A stretch of DNA of 64,000 bases from Holzapfeliella saturejae (GCF_037546065.1 NZ_JAWMWG010000005.1:1-64000); one strand, 5' to 3'. Shown: positions 44,711-53,336, counted from the stretch's first letter. Notes: generated by a model from the sequence alone, not told the origin. Program-made: numbers and translations.

Positions 44711-44735
44711 CAAAAAATCAAGGGGGTTTTAAGTT

Positions 44736-44948
44736 ATGAATAAAAAACAAAAGAGATTTATAGGCTATTTTTCCTGTGTGTTATCATTTGTTCTGCCATT
44801 GTTATGTCTATTGAACCGAAGTTGGTTATATCCAGATGGCCCAATTAATGATGTCTACACATTATCTCGAAATGCATTTATCTTATTTATTATTTATGCA
44901 TTTTTAAAATTAGGCCTATTTCTAATTAAAGAAAATAAAGAAGAATAA
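44736..44948 (+). CDS. 70-residue membrane peptide, tandem copy 2
   Basis: A 70-residue paralogue of the preceding gene: MNKKQKRFIGYFSCVLS at the start and LKLGLFLIKENKEE at the end, with a longer extracellular-type loop (NRSWLYPDGPINDVYTLSRN) between two helices. AAGGGGG precedes the ATG. A terminator follows. Confidence 0.7.
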   Translation: MNKKQKRFIGYFSCVLSFVLPLLCLLNRSWLYPDGPINDVYTLSRNAFILFIIYAFLKLGLFLIKENKEE

Positions 44949-44950
44949 CA

Positions 44951-44984
44951 AAAAAGCGTTGAATCAAATGATTCAACGCTTTTA
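44951..44984. terminator. Bidirectional intrinsic terminator
   Basis: A 14-bp stem (AAAAGCGTTGAATC with its complement), a 4-base loop and T/A flanks, between convergent genes. Confidence 0.9.
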
Positions 44985-46343
44985 TTTAGTTTTATGAACT
45001 TTTTTAGGTAATCTCAAAGCAAGTAAAAATCCGATTATCGGAATGATAATCAACCAAGCACTCGCACTTTGAAGAGAAGTCCCAATTTCAAGATGGGTAT
45101 TATAACTTGTTACAAGTAAAGTGACAATGACGACACTAATTGACCCCATAACTTGTCTGACAGTTGTGATTAATGCTGTTCCGTGACTGACTAGTTTTTC
45201 AGGAAGAGCATTGTTGGCGGCTGTAATGGCAGGCATCATGATAAAGGCGTTGCCACCCTCTAGCAACATAGCGCCTATAATTACAACAAACCATGATTTT
45301 GATCCCAGCAAGGCTAATACAAGATAACCCAGAATCATCATCGACATCCCAATGTAAACCAGTTTTCTTAAGCCAATTTTATTAAGTAAATTCCCGGCTT
45401 TGGGGTTAAGATTACTTAAAAACAACGCAGCAGGAATCATTAATAATCCTGAAACCAGTGGACTAAATTGAAAGACATTTTGATAAAACAAAGGCATTAA
45501 AACAGTCGCGATAATCAATCCTGAGTAGGAAATCCCAGTTAACAATAATCCGGGCAAAAATCCAGAATACTTGAAAACACGTAAATCTAAAAACGGTTCA
45601 GATAAGTGGCTTTGTCTGATTGCAAAGCTAGCTAAGAGTATTAAGCTAATTACTAGGACTAACCACCAAGCCAAATTAAATCCCATTTTTTGGAAGTTTG
45701 AAATCGCATATAAAATACCTGCCAACCCCACTAATAGTCCAGCTGATAGCCAATCAAATTTTGAATAGTGAAGTTGGTGAGAGTTTTCGATGTATTTTTG
45801 GCCAATCACAATTAATCCAAGCAAAGCAACAAGGAAAATGGCGAATAGAAGTCGCCAAGATACCAGTTGTAAGATGACACCTGAAATAATGGGCCCAACA
45901 GCTAAAGCAGATCCCATGACTAATCCGACTACTCCCATGGCAGTCCCTCGTTTATTTTTAGGGGTATTTTCCATAATGACACTTTGAAATGTTGGAAAAA
46001 GTGCACCAACAGCCATTCCTTGAATAAAACGGCCAATGATAATGCCAGTAAAGTTAGGGGTTAACATGGCAATAGCAGTTCCAACTAAAAACGAAAGTAC
46101 AATGCCATTCAGTAAAGGCTTGAGCTTGATATTATTTAATAACCAAGGGCTTAAAGGCATAACGAGTGTCATGGCAATCATAAATCCTGTAGTCAACCAT
46201 TGTACGGTACTTGTTTCAACATTGAATGCTTTCATCAATAGTGGATAAGCAGTTGTCATCATGGATTGACTAACTGACATAGTAAATGAAATAAATAACA
46301 AAATCAGTGCAAATGGCGATAGTGTTTTAATATTTTTGAACAA
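44982..46343 (-). CDS. MFS drug efflux transporter (DHA2/EmrB-QacA type)
   Basis: A 453-residue transporter with a TTG start behind AAAGGAGG (7-bp spacing). There are about 12-14 hydrophobic helices. TAYPLLMKAFNVETSTVQWLTTGFMIAM (quoted in part) at the N-terminus and the late motif ITAANNALPEKLVSHGTALITTVRQVMGSI (quoted in part) are typical of the EmrB/QacA subfamily of proton-driven multidrug exporters. A MerR-type promoter lies directly upstream. Confidence 0.9.
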   Translation of the reverse strand: MFKNIKTLSPFALILLFISFTMSVSQSMMTTAYPLLMKAFNVETSTVQWLTTGFMIAMTLVMPLSPWLLNNIKLKPLLNGIVLSFLVGTAIAMLTPNFTGIIIGRFIQGMAVGALFPTFQSVIMENTPKNKRGTAMGVVGLVMGSALAVGPIISGVILQLVSWRLLFAIFLVALLGLIVIGQKYIENSHQLHYSKFDWLSAGLLVGLAGILYAISNFQKMGFNLAWWLVLVISLILLASFAIRQSHLSEPFLDLRVFKYSGFLPGLLLTGISYSGLIIATVLMPLFYQNVFQFSPLVSGLLMIPAALFLSNLNPKAGNLLNKIGLRKLVYIGMSMMILGYLVLALLGSKSWFVVIIGAMLLEGGNAFIMMPAITAANNALPEKLVSHGTALITTVRQVMGSISVVIVTLLVTSYNTHLEIGTSLQSASAWLIIIPIIGFLLALRLPKKVHKTK

Positions 46344-46375
46344 TTGAAATCCTCCTTTAAAAATAAGCTACTATT

Positions 46376-46406
46376 AATATAAGCCCTAAACCATAGTTTA
46401 GGGCAA
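46376..46406 (-). promoter_or_regulatory. MerR-type promoter of the MFS efflux gene
   Basis: Read on the minus strand, TTGCCC (46401-46406) and TATATT (46376-46381) are separated by 19 bp. A perfect dyad, GCCCTAAAC-CATA-GTTTAGGGC on the plus strand (46383-46404), fills the spacer. MerR regulators activate such over-long promoters. The dyad could alternatively act as a terminator for the upstream minus-strand gene, but no T-run follows. Confidence 0.65.
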
Positions 46407-46416
46407 ATAAATTGAC

Positions 46417-47151
46417 TCAATTTTTTAGATCAACTGTACGGATATTATTAAGTAACCAACCAGTAGGTGAATCGACGAGTTCCCAAACTTCCTTAAACCG
46501 TTCAATATAAGCATTTTCTTCTTTTGCACGATTGTACGCTTTTGATTTGTGAGGATATTCGAACCAATCTCTTGCTTGAGCTGTTACGACAACGTGACGT
46601 TTTTGGTTAGAGCTTGTTGCTTCATATTGTAAATCAACAATTGCTAGACTATCTAGCCGATTGATTTTCCCGAATTGACGCCAGCGATTAATAATGCGTT
46701 TTTGTTTATTAAAATAATGAGGGGTCATCATTTGTGCTAGCATGTTCATATCGGTTTTAGACCAAGCTTCTTCGACTTGATAAAACAAATCAGAGAATTC
46801 TTTTTCAAAGTGGGTATCTATTGGTAGGGTATTGTGAGGTTGACTGAGTTCATAATGTTTTTTGCGGTAAAATTTCAACCCACTGTAAGAAGCAAATCCC
46901 ACACTAACTAACGATAATGCATAAAATCCGGCATAGCTATTATCATCACTAGAACTACTACTTCTTCGACTGCCGCCATAATAAGTGGAAGTTCTGGTTC
47001 CACTAGTAGAACCTCCACGACTAGTGCTACCGCCACTACGTCCTCCACCAGTAGATCCACCGGCACGAGCGGAAACTAGTTGAGATGGGACAGGGAAGAC
47101 TATTAATAGAACTAACAGTGCTAGTAAGACTAATAACCCCATTCTTTTCAT
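46417..47151 (-). CDS. Tim44-like domain membrane protein with Gly/Ser-rich linker
   Basis: I start at ATG 47151 (MKRMGLLVLL) because GGAGGA lies before it; the longer frame's TTG is inside that site. The product has 244 residues. A membrane or signal helix covers residues about 4-28, then a GGSTGGGRSGGSTSRGGSTS-type linker and a second hydrophobic stretch. A C-terminal Tim44-like domain (about 110-244) contains FSDLFYQVEEAWSKTDM and WELVDSPTGWLLNNI. Family members are thought to act at membranes. The substrate is unknown. Confidence 0.8.
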   Translation of the reverse strand: MKRMGLLVLLALLVLLIVFPVPSQLVSARAGGSTGGGRSGGSTSRGGSTSGTRTSTYYGGSRRSSSSSDDNSYAGFYALSLVSVGFASYSGLKFYRKKHYELSQPHNTLPIDTHFEKEFSDLFYQVEEAWSKTDMNMLAQMMTPHYFNKQKRIINRWRQFGKINRLDSLAIVDLQYEATSSNQKRHVVVTAQARDWFEYPHKSKAYNRAKEENAYIERFKEVWELVDSPTGWLLNNIRTVDLKN

Positions 47152-47312
47152 TTGCTTTTCCTCCAAAATTTAATTGACCTTATTAAGATGAGTCGAATTT
47201 AGCACTTTGGATGAGATAATTCAAGTTACAAAGATTTTTAGTTACTTAGTTTGGTATTTGGTGTTTTTAACGTGTAAAATGAAGTTAATAGGAGAAAGTG
47301 AGGAAACTAAGA

Positions 47313-48161
47313 ATGGATCGAATACAGCTTAAAGAAAAAGCAAAACGATTAGTAAGTGAAGACAGGGGTTATTATTTTACAATAACTTTTGTACCGATGA
47401 TTATTTTATTTATTTATAATATGATAGCTAATACGGCGGGTTATATTTCATATGTTACAAGTATTATGAATATGGCTCAACATACAACAAACATTGAAGA
47501 TTTTAGTTCAAATTTATCGGTATTGATGAGTTTTATTGGAATTGGCTCAATTATTGGCTTACTTGTGTCACTGGTAACAGCCATCATCAAATTTGGTGTT
47601 CGTATTTTGATGCTTAAGTCATATCGTCAAGAAGAAGCAGCTGGTGAATCGGGAATTGAAGATTCGCTTTATGCTTTTAAAGACTCCAGATGGTTAGCAG
47701 CTTTGGGATTTTTTGTGATTATTTATCTTTATCAACTTGTAGTAGCTGGTGCAGCAGGAATTATCCTTGGATTGATAGCCATTATTTTGGTATTTATAGG
47801 TATCGCTGCAAATAATACAATTGTTACTGTAATTTTGATTTTAATTGGTATACTAGCGTTAGTTGCAGTAGGTATTGTAGCAATTATTCTTAATAACTTT
47901 ACTAGCCAACTAAACTATGCCTTTTTAGATGCTTCACAAAAAGGCGATAGCTTTTCCGGTGCAATTAGTCAATCCTTTAAGTTAATGACTAAAAAAGATA
48001 ATATGATGCAATTTTTCAACTTACAAGCATCCTTTATTGGTTGGAGTATTCTAAATGAACTAACCTTTGGAATTCTTGGGATTGTTTGGTGGAATGCTTA
48101 TGCTGAAATGACTTATGCAGGTTTTTATGATGAAATAGTCAAAAAAGAAGCTCAAGCTTAA
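47313..48161 (+). CDS. DUF975 family membrane protein
   Basis: I prefer ATG 47313 (MDRIQLKEKAKRLV) with GTGAGG upstream; GTG 47298 is possible. The product has 282 residues. The family start LKEKAKRLVSEDRGYYF, six hydrophobic segments and the late MTKKDNMMQFFNLQASFIGW are DUF975 features. Function unknown; the family is common in Firmicutes. Confidence 0.85.
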   Translation: MDRIQLKEKAKRLVSEDRGYYFTITFVPMIILFIYNMIANTAGYISYVTSIMNMAQHTTNIEDFSSNLSVLMSFIGIGSIIGLLVSLVTAIIKFGVRILMLKSYRQEEAAGESGIEDSLYAFKDSRWLAALGFFVIIYLYQLVVAGAAGIILGLIAIILVFIGIAANNTIVTVILILIGILALVAVGIVAIILNNFTSQLNYAFLDASQKGDSFSGAISQSFKLMTKKDNMMQFFNLQASFIGWSILNELTFGILGIVWWNAYAEMTYAGFYDEIVKKEAQA

Positions 48162-48162
48162 T

Positions 48163-48207
48163 AAAAAATCCTATTTTCGATCATGTTCGAAGATAGGATT
48201 TTTTTGT
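48163..48207. terminator. Bidirectional intrinsic terminator
   Basis: The AAAAAATCCTAT arm pairs with ATAGGATTTTTT, with an inner TTCGA/TCGAA stem, between convergent genes. Confidence 0.85.
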
Positions 48208-48209
48208 AT

Positions 48210-48383
48210 CTATTGATTCATTATTTTTTTATTAGTAATGGCTTTAATAGCTATTATAAAAAGCATAACCGTTAAACTTAAAGTAAATAATTTGCCATAA
48301 ATATTAGTATGGAAACTAGGAACACAAAGAACAATAAGATAAATCAAATAAAATACTGCAGGACTAGTGGTTAATTTACGCAA
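48210..48383 (-). CDS. Small two-helix membrane protein
   Basis: The TTG start at 48383 has AGAGGTGAG about 5 bp upstream, better placed than the ATG at 48410. The product has 57 residues with two hydrophobic helices and a basic end (AIKAITNKKIMNQ). It follows the LytTR/DUF3021 pair by 59 bp on the same strand. Family unknown. Confidence 0.6.
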   Translation of the reverse strand: MRKLTTSPAVFYLIYLIVLCVPSFHTNIYGKLFTLSLTVMLFIIAIKAITNKKIMNQ

Positions 48384-48442
48384 AACACTCACCTCTTTTA
48401 TCTCAATCATAGTTCTTTTTGATAATTATGACAAATCATGTG

Positions 48443-48889
48443 TTAGAATTTCTTATGCTGTAGTTTTTGATTAAGTTGTTTAATATCATTTTTGGTAGAT
48501 TTCATTGAGATGAACCAAATAATAAAAAATATTGTGGCATATATAATAGAAAAGACTATGATAGAATCCAGTTTGAAAGGGAACCAATTAACAAGTATCG
48601 CCATAGCTAAAGCGGGAAAATATGAAATTAAAAATTGGATGCAAGTTGTTTTGGTAATTCCCCAATCAGTATAGTCGAAAATTAAGGAACTTAGACCAGC
48701 AATTCCACCAATCAGACACCAAACAATCATGGCAATTAAGATGTCTATGTTTTGATTATTAAAGCGGCTAACTATAAACTCAGAATTACCACTTATATAA
48801 GATCCAGTTAATGTGACAATTAAACCAAAAAAATTACCTTGAAGTGCTCCTGTTATAAATCGTTTAATTATTTTATTTGAATTGATCAT
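48443..48889 (-). CDS. DUF3021 family membrane protein
   Basis: A 148-residue protein with four membrane helices, typical of the DUF3021 proteins that accompany LytTR regulators. Its start overlaps the LytTR stop by 4 bp. By family knowledge such membrane partners inhibit the LytTR DNA-binding protein, often controlling bacteriocin or transport genes. The target here is not evident. Confidence 0.88.
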   Translation of the reverse strand: MINSNKIIKRFITGALQGNFFGLIVTLTGSYISGNSEFIVSRFNNQNIDILIAMIVWCLIGGIAGLSSLIFDYTDWGITKTTCIQFLISYFPALAMAILVNWFPFKLDSIIVFSIIYATIFFIIWFISMKSTKNDIKQLNQKLQHKKF

Positions 48890-49317
48890 AGTAGACGCTC
48901 CTTTACTTTTTTTAAAAATCTTCTTGATGAACTTGTGGAATAGCCATTTTCTAACTGAATCTCAATAAGCCCTGCAGTAGTTAATTTAAATTTTTTGATT
49001 TTACTCAAGTTAATAATTTCAGTATTTGAAATTCTCATAAATTGATTAGGTAAATTGTTTTCTAATTCATATAGTCTGCTTGATAGTTGAAAAGACTTTT
49101 GATTAATTAGTCCAAAAACTTTCTTTTGATTTGAATAAAATGAATCAAAATCAGAAATTAATAGCTGATAATTCTGATGATTCAATTTTCCGGTAATAAA
49201 TTGTTGGTAACTTTCAATATAGTTTATGGTGTCTGACACAATATCTGATTGTTCTTTTGCTTGCAGAACAATTGTGTTACCTGTCATATTCTCTTTTCTT
49301 TTGAATAATGCTTTCAT
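48886..49317 (-). CDS. LytTR domain transcriptional regulator
   Basis: About 143 residues from ATG 49317 (ATG 49323 is equally possible; AGGAGGG lies just upstream of both). The C-terminal 95 residues form a LytTR DNA-binding domain: KKVFGLINQKSFQLSSRLYELENNLP (quoted in part), FMRISNTEIINLSKIKKF and NGYSTSSSRRFLKKVKERLL. There is no receiver domain, as usual for LytTR-DUF3021 pairs. Confidence 0.9.
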   Translation of the reverse strand: MKALFKRKENMTGNTIVLQAKEQSDIVSDTINYIESYQQFITGKLNHQNYQLLISDFDSFYSNQKKVFGLINQKSFQLSSRLYELENNLPNQFMRISNTEIINLSKIKKFKLTTAGLIEIQLENGYSTSSSRRFLKKVKERLL

Positions 49318-49412
49318 TTCCATAATCCCTCCTAACAACATTTAGCATACACTACACTTATTGATTAGAGTAGCTTTTCGAGATAAGTGGTTTATTATGG
49401 GAGATATACGGC

Positions 49413-49448
49413 AAAAAACACGCTCAAATTATAATTGAGCGTGTTTTT
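49413..49448. terminator. Bidirectional intrinsic terminator
   Basis: A 15-bp stem (AAAAAACACGCTCAA with its complement) with a 7-base loop and T-run. It ends the MFS remnant on the minus strand. Confidence 0.85.
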
Positions 49449-49806
49449 TTGCTTTACTAATTAAACTAATAGTCGAAATGATAAGACCACTGTAAATATA
49501 AATAACTGTTGGTGATAGGTGTGCAAAAGTATAACCATAAATGATAATGCCAATGGGGGAGCCAATGGGGGACATAATGGAAGCTAATGTACTTGTTGTG
49601 GCACTAATTCTTCCTTGAAATTCTATCGGAGTCTGTTGCTTGATATAGGTACTGATTATGATATTAGTAATAACAGTCATAATACCAATCAGTAATATGG
49701 ATATCCCAACTCTAACTAATAGCATGGATCTATTATCACTCAAAGTAATTAATCCAATACCTCCCATAATTAATCCAATAATTGACATATAAATTGAGAT
49801 GAATAA
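49429..49806 (-). pseudogene. C-terminal remnant of an MFS transporter
   Basis: Only the last four helices or so of an MFS permease remain. The frame is open from 49806 and the translated start LFISIYMSIIGLIMGG reads as the middle of a helix. It also has TPIEFQGRISATTSTLASIMSPIGSP, typical of macrolide/multidrug MFS C-halves (quoted in part). About 270 N-terminal residues are missing. The break is 13 bp from the 3' end of the resolvase-fold gene, which marks a recombination junction. Confidence 0.75.
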
Positions 49807-49818
49807 TTAATTTTTAAA

Positions 49819-50442
49819 TTAAGATTTTTTATTAAATTCGATATTAAGTTCAAAATGTGGGCCACGTTTTATATTGTGTTTCTTCAAAATTGAGTAGACC
49901 GTTGTTCGACTTTTAATTCCGCTTAATTGACAAAGTTTTCTAACAGATAATTTAGGATTTTCGCGGGCATGTTTTAAAAGCAACTGTACTTCAGGAGAGT
50001 CGTCTGTATATTTTGGACGACCACCTTGATAACGTCCAGCTTCTTTTGCCGCTTGAATACCTTCTTTTTGTTTTTTAACACGTTTGTTATGGTCAAAACT
50101 TAAGACGTGGTTGAACAAATCAATCAGAAAATCATTGAGATAACTATTTTCATCAGCAGAATTATTAGTTTTAAACTGGTCAAAATTTAAAACAGAAAAT
50201 GTAGCACCTTGTTCTCTAATTAAAACTAGATTATTTTTGATATCATTTAATTTATCTCCTAAAACACTTAAATCAGTGATAACAACTTGATCGTCTTCAT
50301 GGACCATATTAAGTAATCGATCAAAATTATCAGTTGTTGAATCTGCAGTGTATATTTTTTTACACCCAAATCTCTTTAGTTGATTATTTTGTTCATCGAT
50401 TGAAAAATAATCACTCGTTTTATTAATGTAGCCAAATTTCAT
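49819..50442 (-). CDS. Resolvase-fold DNA-binding protein with a degenerate active site
   Basis: A 207-residue protein with the serine resolvase layout: an N-terminal catalytic-type domain (about 1-120), the E-helix with a KKQKEGIQAAKEAGRYQGGRPK hinge (quoted in part), and a C-terminal helix-turn-helix (SVRKLCQLSGIKSRTTVYSIL). The catalytic motif that is normally GYARVST reads GYINKTS. The normally invariant LDRLGR reads LSVLGDK. The catalytic Ser and at least three Arg are therefore replaced. Recombinase activity is improbable and a regulatory role is inferred. AGGAGG precedes the ATG. Repeated TGAACATTTT elements surround its promoter. Confidence 0.8.
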   Translation of the reverse strand: MKFGYINKTSDYFSIDEQNNQLKRFGCKKIYTADSTTDNFDRLLNMVHEDDQVVITDLSVLGDKLNDIKNNLVLIREQGATFSVLNFDQFKTNNSADENSYLNDFLIDLFNHVLSFDHNKRVKKQKEGIQAAKEAGRYQGGRPKYTDDSPEVQLLLKHARENPKLSVRKLCQLSGIKSRTTVYSILKKHNIKRGPHFELNIEFNKKS

Positions 50443-50460
50443 AAAAATACCTCCTGTTTT

Positions 50461-50550
50461 TGAACATTTTGATTGAACATTTTTGATTGTTTGAAGTATA
50501 GCATGTTTAATTCAAATGTTCAAAAACAATTTCTTAGATTGGACATTTTT
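50461..50550. promoter_or_regulatory. Promoter and repeated TG(A/G)ACATTTT sites of the resolvase-fold gene
   Basis: On the minus strand the promoter is TTGAAC (50518-50523), 17 bp, TATACT (50495-50500). The element TGAACATTTT occurs at 50461-50470 and 50474-50483, reversed at 50514-50522 and as TGGACATTTT at 50541-50550. The sites overlap the -35 box and the leader, as in an autorepressed gene or a resolution site. Confidence 0.7.
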
Positions 50551-50552
50551 AC

Positions 50553-50593
50553 AAAAAAATAATGTTACGAATTTGATATTTCGTAACATTATT
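50553..50593 (-). terminator. Intrinsic terminator of the FUSC gene
   Basis: A 14-bp stem (AATAATGTTACGAA with its complement). On the minus strand it is followed by seven T. Confidence 0.85.
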
Positions 50594-50601
50594 AAAAGCT
50601 A

Positions 50602-51624
50602 TCAATTAAGTTTTTGATTAGGTGTGATACATTTTGATTTTAAATAATTGAATAGATAAATGCTAAGTAAAGCAATGCTAGTACCAATGACAATGGCAAT
50701 AAATCTGGACCATATTGCAGTTGAATTCAAAGTAGCATAGTTTAATTTCACTACTAAGATAGCCATAGGAGTTGTAAAGAAATTTCCAACGAGGAAGTTT
50801 GTTTTGATTTTCCAGTAGACTAGAGAGTGGAAAATAATAAGCAGTATAATTGTAGTTGTGAGAGTAAGAGGTAGTGATAATAAAAGATAAGAAATCAGAC
50901 AACCAATAATTGTTCCCAAAATATAATGTTGATGGCGTTTAATAGCATGGGACTTTGATTCGGCTTGTAAGATTGATGCACAAGACAGAACAATCCAGTA
51001 ATAGTTGAATAATTTTAGATTTTCCCCAATATAAAATGTCAGAAAAATTAATCCGCCATAGAAAAATGATTTGAATAGAATTTCCACGGGTATTTGAGGA
51101 ATTTTTAGTGTGAATATAGCAGTGTTATCTTTTAATTTAGGATATTTTAACCGATCGAGTAGCCAATCATTAACGATAGCTAACAGAATGGCGATTGAGC
51201 AACCCATTAACAAAAAAAGAATTGAAACAAAAGTAACTTGTAAATTAATAAAGGAATGAACGCCTGCAATGCAGGAAATCATAACTAAGAAAAAAGGACC
51301 TGGTCCGACTAAACGCCACATTTTGCTATAAAAGTATGAAATACCACATATTAAACTCAAAACTAGCGGCGTTAGCCAAGGTATTAATGTTGAAAAAGAG
51401 ACTAATACATAAGCAATTATTCCCATCATACTGGCTAGTATCGTTGTTTTGATTCCTGCTTTATTTTGTTGTGGAACATAATAATAGAAAAATATTGATC
51501 CCATAATGGTAAGCGTTCCTAGCTGAATGTTATTAATAATTAGCATAAATGTGATAGAAAATCCTAGAGCTAAAAAGTTTGAAAGTTTAAGTACCATATC
51601 TCCCCAATTGATATGATGATGCAT
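50602..51624 (-). CDS. FUSC family membrane protein
   Basis: A 340-residue protein with two groups of membrane helices (about residues 10-160 and 195-325). This is the layout of the FUSC (fusaric acid resistance-like / aromatic acid exporter) family. The N-terminal group contains MGSIFFYYYVPQQNKAG and the second begins YWIVLSCASILQAES. The first and last helix groups repeat the same pattern. A role in export of aromatic or toxic compounds is inferred from the family. AGGAGG precedes the ATG. Confidence 0.82.
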   Translation of the reverse strand: MHHHINWGDMVLKLSNFLALGFSITFMLIINNIQLGTLTIMGSIFFYYYVPQQNKAGIKTTILASMMGIIAYVLVSFSTLIPWLTPLVLSLICGISYFYSKMWRLVGPGPFFLVMISCIAGVHSFINLQVTFVSILFLLMGCSIAILLAIVNDWLLDRLKYPKLKDNTAIFTLKIPQIPVEILFKSFFYGGLIFLTFYIGENLKLFNYYWIVLSCASILQAESKSHAIKRHQHYILGTIIGCLISYLLLSLPLTLTTTIILLIIFHSLVYWKIKTNFLVGNFFTTPMAILVVKLNYATLNSTAIWSRFIAIVIGTSIALLSIYLFNYLKSKCITPNQKLN

Positions 51625-51712
51625 TGTTATAACCTCCTATACTAAACTTTTGGGATAACAACTTAACTAGTATACCATTTTTATTTTCAAAACAAGTCTA
51701 GTAACTCTTGAA

Positions 51713-51752
51713 TTTATTCATCTATAATTTTATAAATTTATAGATGAATAAA
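51713..51752. promoter_or_regulatory. 15-bp perfect inverted repeat upstream of the ABC operon
   Basis: TTTATTCATCTATAA (51713-51727) and TTATAGATGAATAAA (51738-51752) with a 10-bp spacer. It lies between the divergent FUSC gene and ABC operon and has no T-run, so it is more likely a regulator site than a terminator. Confidence 0.45.
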
Positions 51753-51872
51753 ACTATAAAATAAAGAAAATCTTTATCTACTTTAAAAAACCCTAAAGAT
51801 TAAGTGTTTTCAAAGTGATAACATATTTCATATGCTAGGATAAACTTGGTTATATTAAAGGGGGATTTACAA

Positions 51873-52646
51873 ATGTTGGGTTATATTGAAAGAGATTTAA
51901 AAGCTAATTTGAAATCATGGTTTTTCCTACTATCATTAATAATAGCTGCTGGATCAATTATTATTAGTACAAAGGGAAACCCATTAGCGATTTCAATGTA
52001 TAAAGGTATGTCATTATTTTTAGTTGGATTTGGCTATTCCTCTAATTCTATGTTTATCTTGATAGCACCGTTAATTGTAGCTATTACAGTATTTAAAGCC
52101 TTTACTAAAGAAACGGATAATAATATGTTATCGGCCATATTAGTCAGACTAGGAAAAAGAAGGTATTTTCTTACTAAGACAATGAGTGTTGGGATAACCG
52201 GTGCTCTAGTTTTAGGCCTGCCACTTATAGGCTTATTACTGATTAATTGGTTAATTTACCCTGATCTTTCACAAGTAGACTTACCAATTTACGGACCATT
52301 TTCGATTATTGCCAATCAAAATCAATTGTTATATGCAATCGTTATGATTATCAATAGTATGGTTGTGGGTTTTATTTTAGCTAATATTAGTCTGTTAGTT
52401 GCATTGATTACAAATAAAAAATATGCAGCACTTATTATGCCGTTTTTAATTTATACATTACCTAATTTTTTCTTTGTTTTAGTGGGACTTTATCAATTTA
52501 CACCTAGTAATCTGTTATATCCAAGTTGGGCAACTAAAGCAACCGAACTTTCTCATAGCTTATATTTGGCACTAGCAATCTTTTTTGTAATAGGAATTGG
52601 CTATTATATTTTTGTTGTGAGGGATTCTCAATATGTCAGTGAGTAA
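51873..52646 (+). CDS. ABC-2-like membrane protein 1 of a four-gene operon
   Basis: Start ATG 51873 (MLGYIERDLKANLKSW) behind AAGGGGG; the product has 257 residues. Six hydrophobic segments, with an initial amphipathic helix, as in ABC-2 or lantibiotic-immunity type permeases (KETDNNMLSAILVRLGKRRYFLTK after helix 2 is typical, quoted in part). The next gene overlaps its end by 14 bp. The substrate is unknown. Confidence 0.72.
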   Translation: MLGYIERDLKANLKSWFFLLSLIIAAGSIIISTKGNPLAISMYKGMSLFLVGFGYSSNSMFILIAPLIVAITVFKAFTKETDNNMLSAILVRLGKRRYFLTKTMSVGITGALVLGLPLIGLLLINWLIYPDLSQVDLPIYGPFSIIANQNQLLYAIVMIINSMVVGFILANISLLVALITNKKYAALIMPFLIYTLPNFFFVLVGLYQFTPSNLLYPSWATKATELSHSLYLALAIFFVIGIGYYIFVVRDSQYVSE

Positions 52647-53334
52647 TCAAGTTTATTATCGGATAAAAGTAATCGGATTATGTTTGTTGCTGGTGTATGG
52701 GTTTATTGGTCTTGTTTATTATCAGTTTGAAATGAATATCAATGAGCAAATATTTGTAACTTGGTTAGAAACTGTGAGTGATTCCTTAACTTTTTCAGTA
52801 ATCGGGTTACCACTTTCTTATCTTGTCGTACTGTCATTTACAATTAAAGAAAAATCCAGCATTGTAATTATTCGTCAGCAAACAAGGATACGATTATTTG
52901 GGAGAGATACTTACGATTTGCTAAAGTTAACTATTATTTTTGTAGTATTTAGCTATTTTCCTATACTAGTAATTAATTATTTAAAAGGCCAGCCTGTAAT
53001 TGACGTTGCATTTTGGGTTCATTTAACAGCAATGAGTTTATTTTTGGTAGTAATGGGTGTAGTCATGCAATTATCACAGTTAATTTTCAAACAAAAAATA
53101 GTAGCGATAGTTGTTATGATATCAATCATTTTTTGTAATTATTTTACCTATATGAATCCATCTTTTTTCTTGCATGATTATCTTCCTATTAATTATATGA
53201 TTTTGTCGTCTTCTAACTATTCAACCTCATTATTTCAATTTACAATAGCTAGTCTTCTTTATTTCATCGGATTAATTAGTTGTATTGAAGTACTTGTTTA
53301 TGTTGGTTATCAAAAAGTGAGATTGGGGAGGTAA
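52633..53334 (+). CDS. Membrane protein 2 of the ABC operon
   Basis: A 233-residue protein with six hydrophobic helices. It overlaps the preceding gene by 14 bp and has GTGAGGG before its ATG. It resembles a permease component in hydropathy only, with no recognisable motif. It sits 2 bp before the next gene, so expression is tightly coupled. Confidence 0.68.
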   Translation: MSVSNQVYYRIKVIGLCLLLVYGFIGLVYYQFEMNINEQIFVTWLETVSDSLTFSVIGLPLSYLVVLSFTIKEKSSIVIIRQQTRIRLFGRDTYDLLKLTIIFVVFSYFPILVINYLKGQPVIDVAFWVHLTAMSLFLVVMGVVMQLSQLIFKQKIVAIVVMISIIFCNYFTYMNPSFFLHDYLPINYMILSSSNYSTSLFQFTIASLLYFIGLISCIEVLVYVGYQKVRLGR

Positions 53335-53336
53335 TT

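Noticed and set aside
44534..44948. Type I toxin-antitoxin peptides
   Set aside because: The two membrane peptides look toxin-like in size, but I find no antisense promoter or overlapping RNA gene, and they are in an operon with ABC-F.
45571..46248. Plus-strand frames opposite the MFS efflux gene
   Set aside because: They have no promoter or ribosome binding site and only reflect the membrane protein's codon pattern.
50678..50902. Second minus-strand frame within the FUSC gene
   Set aside because: It is fully inside the FUSC frame with no start signal.
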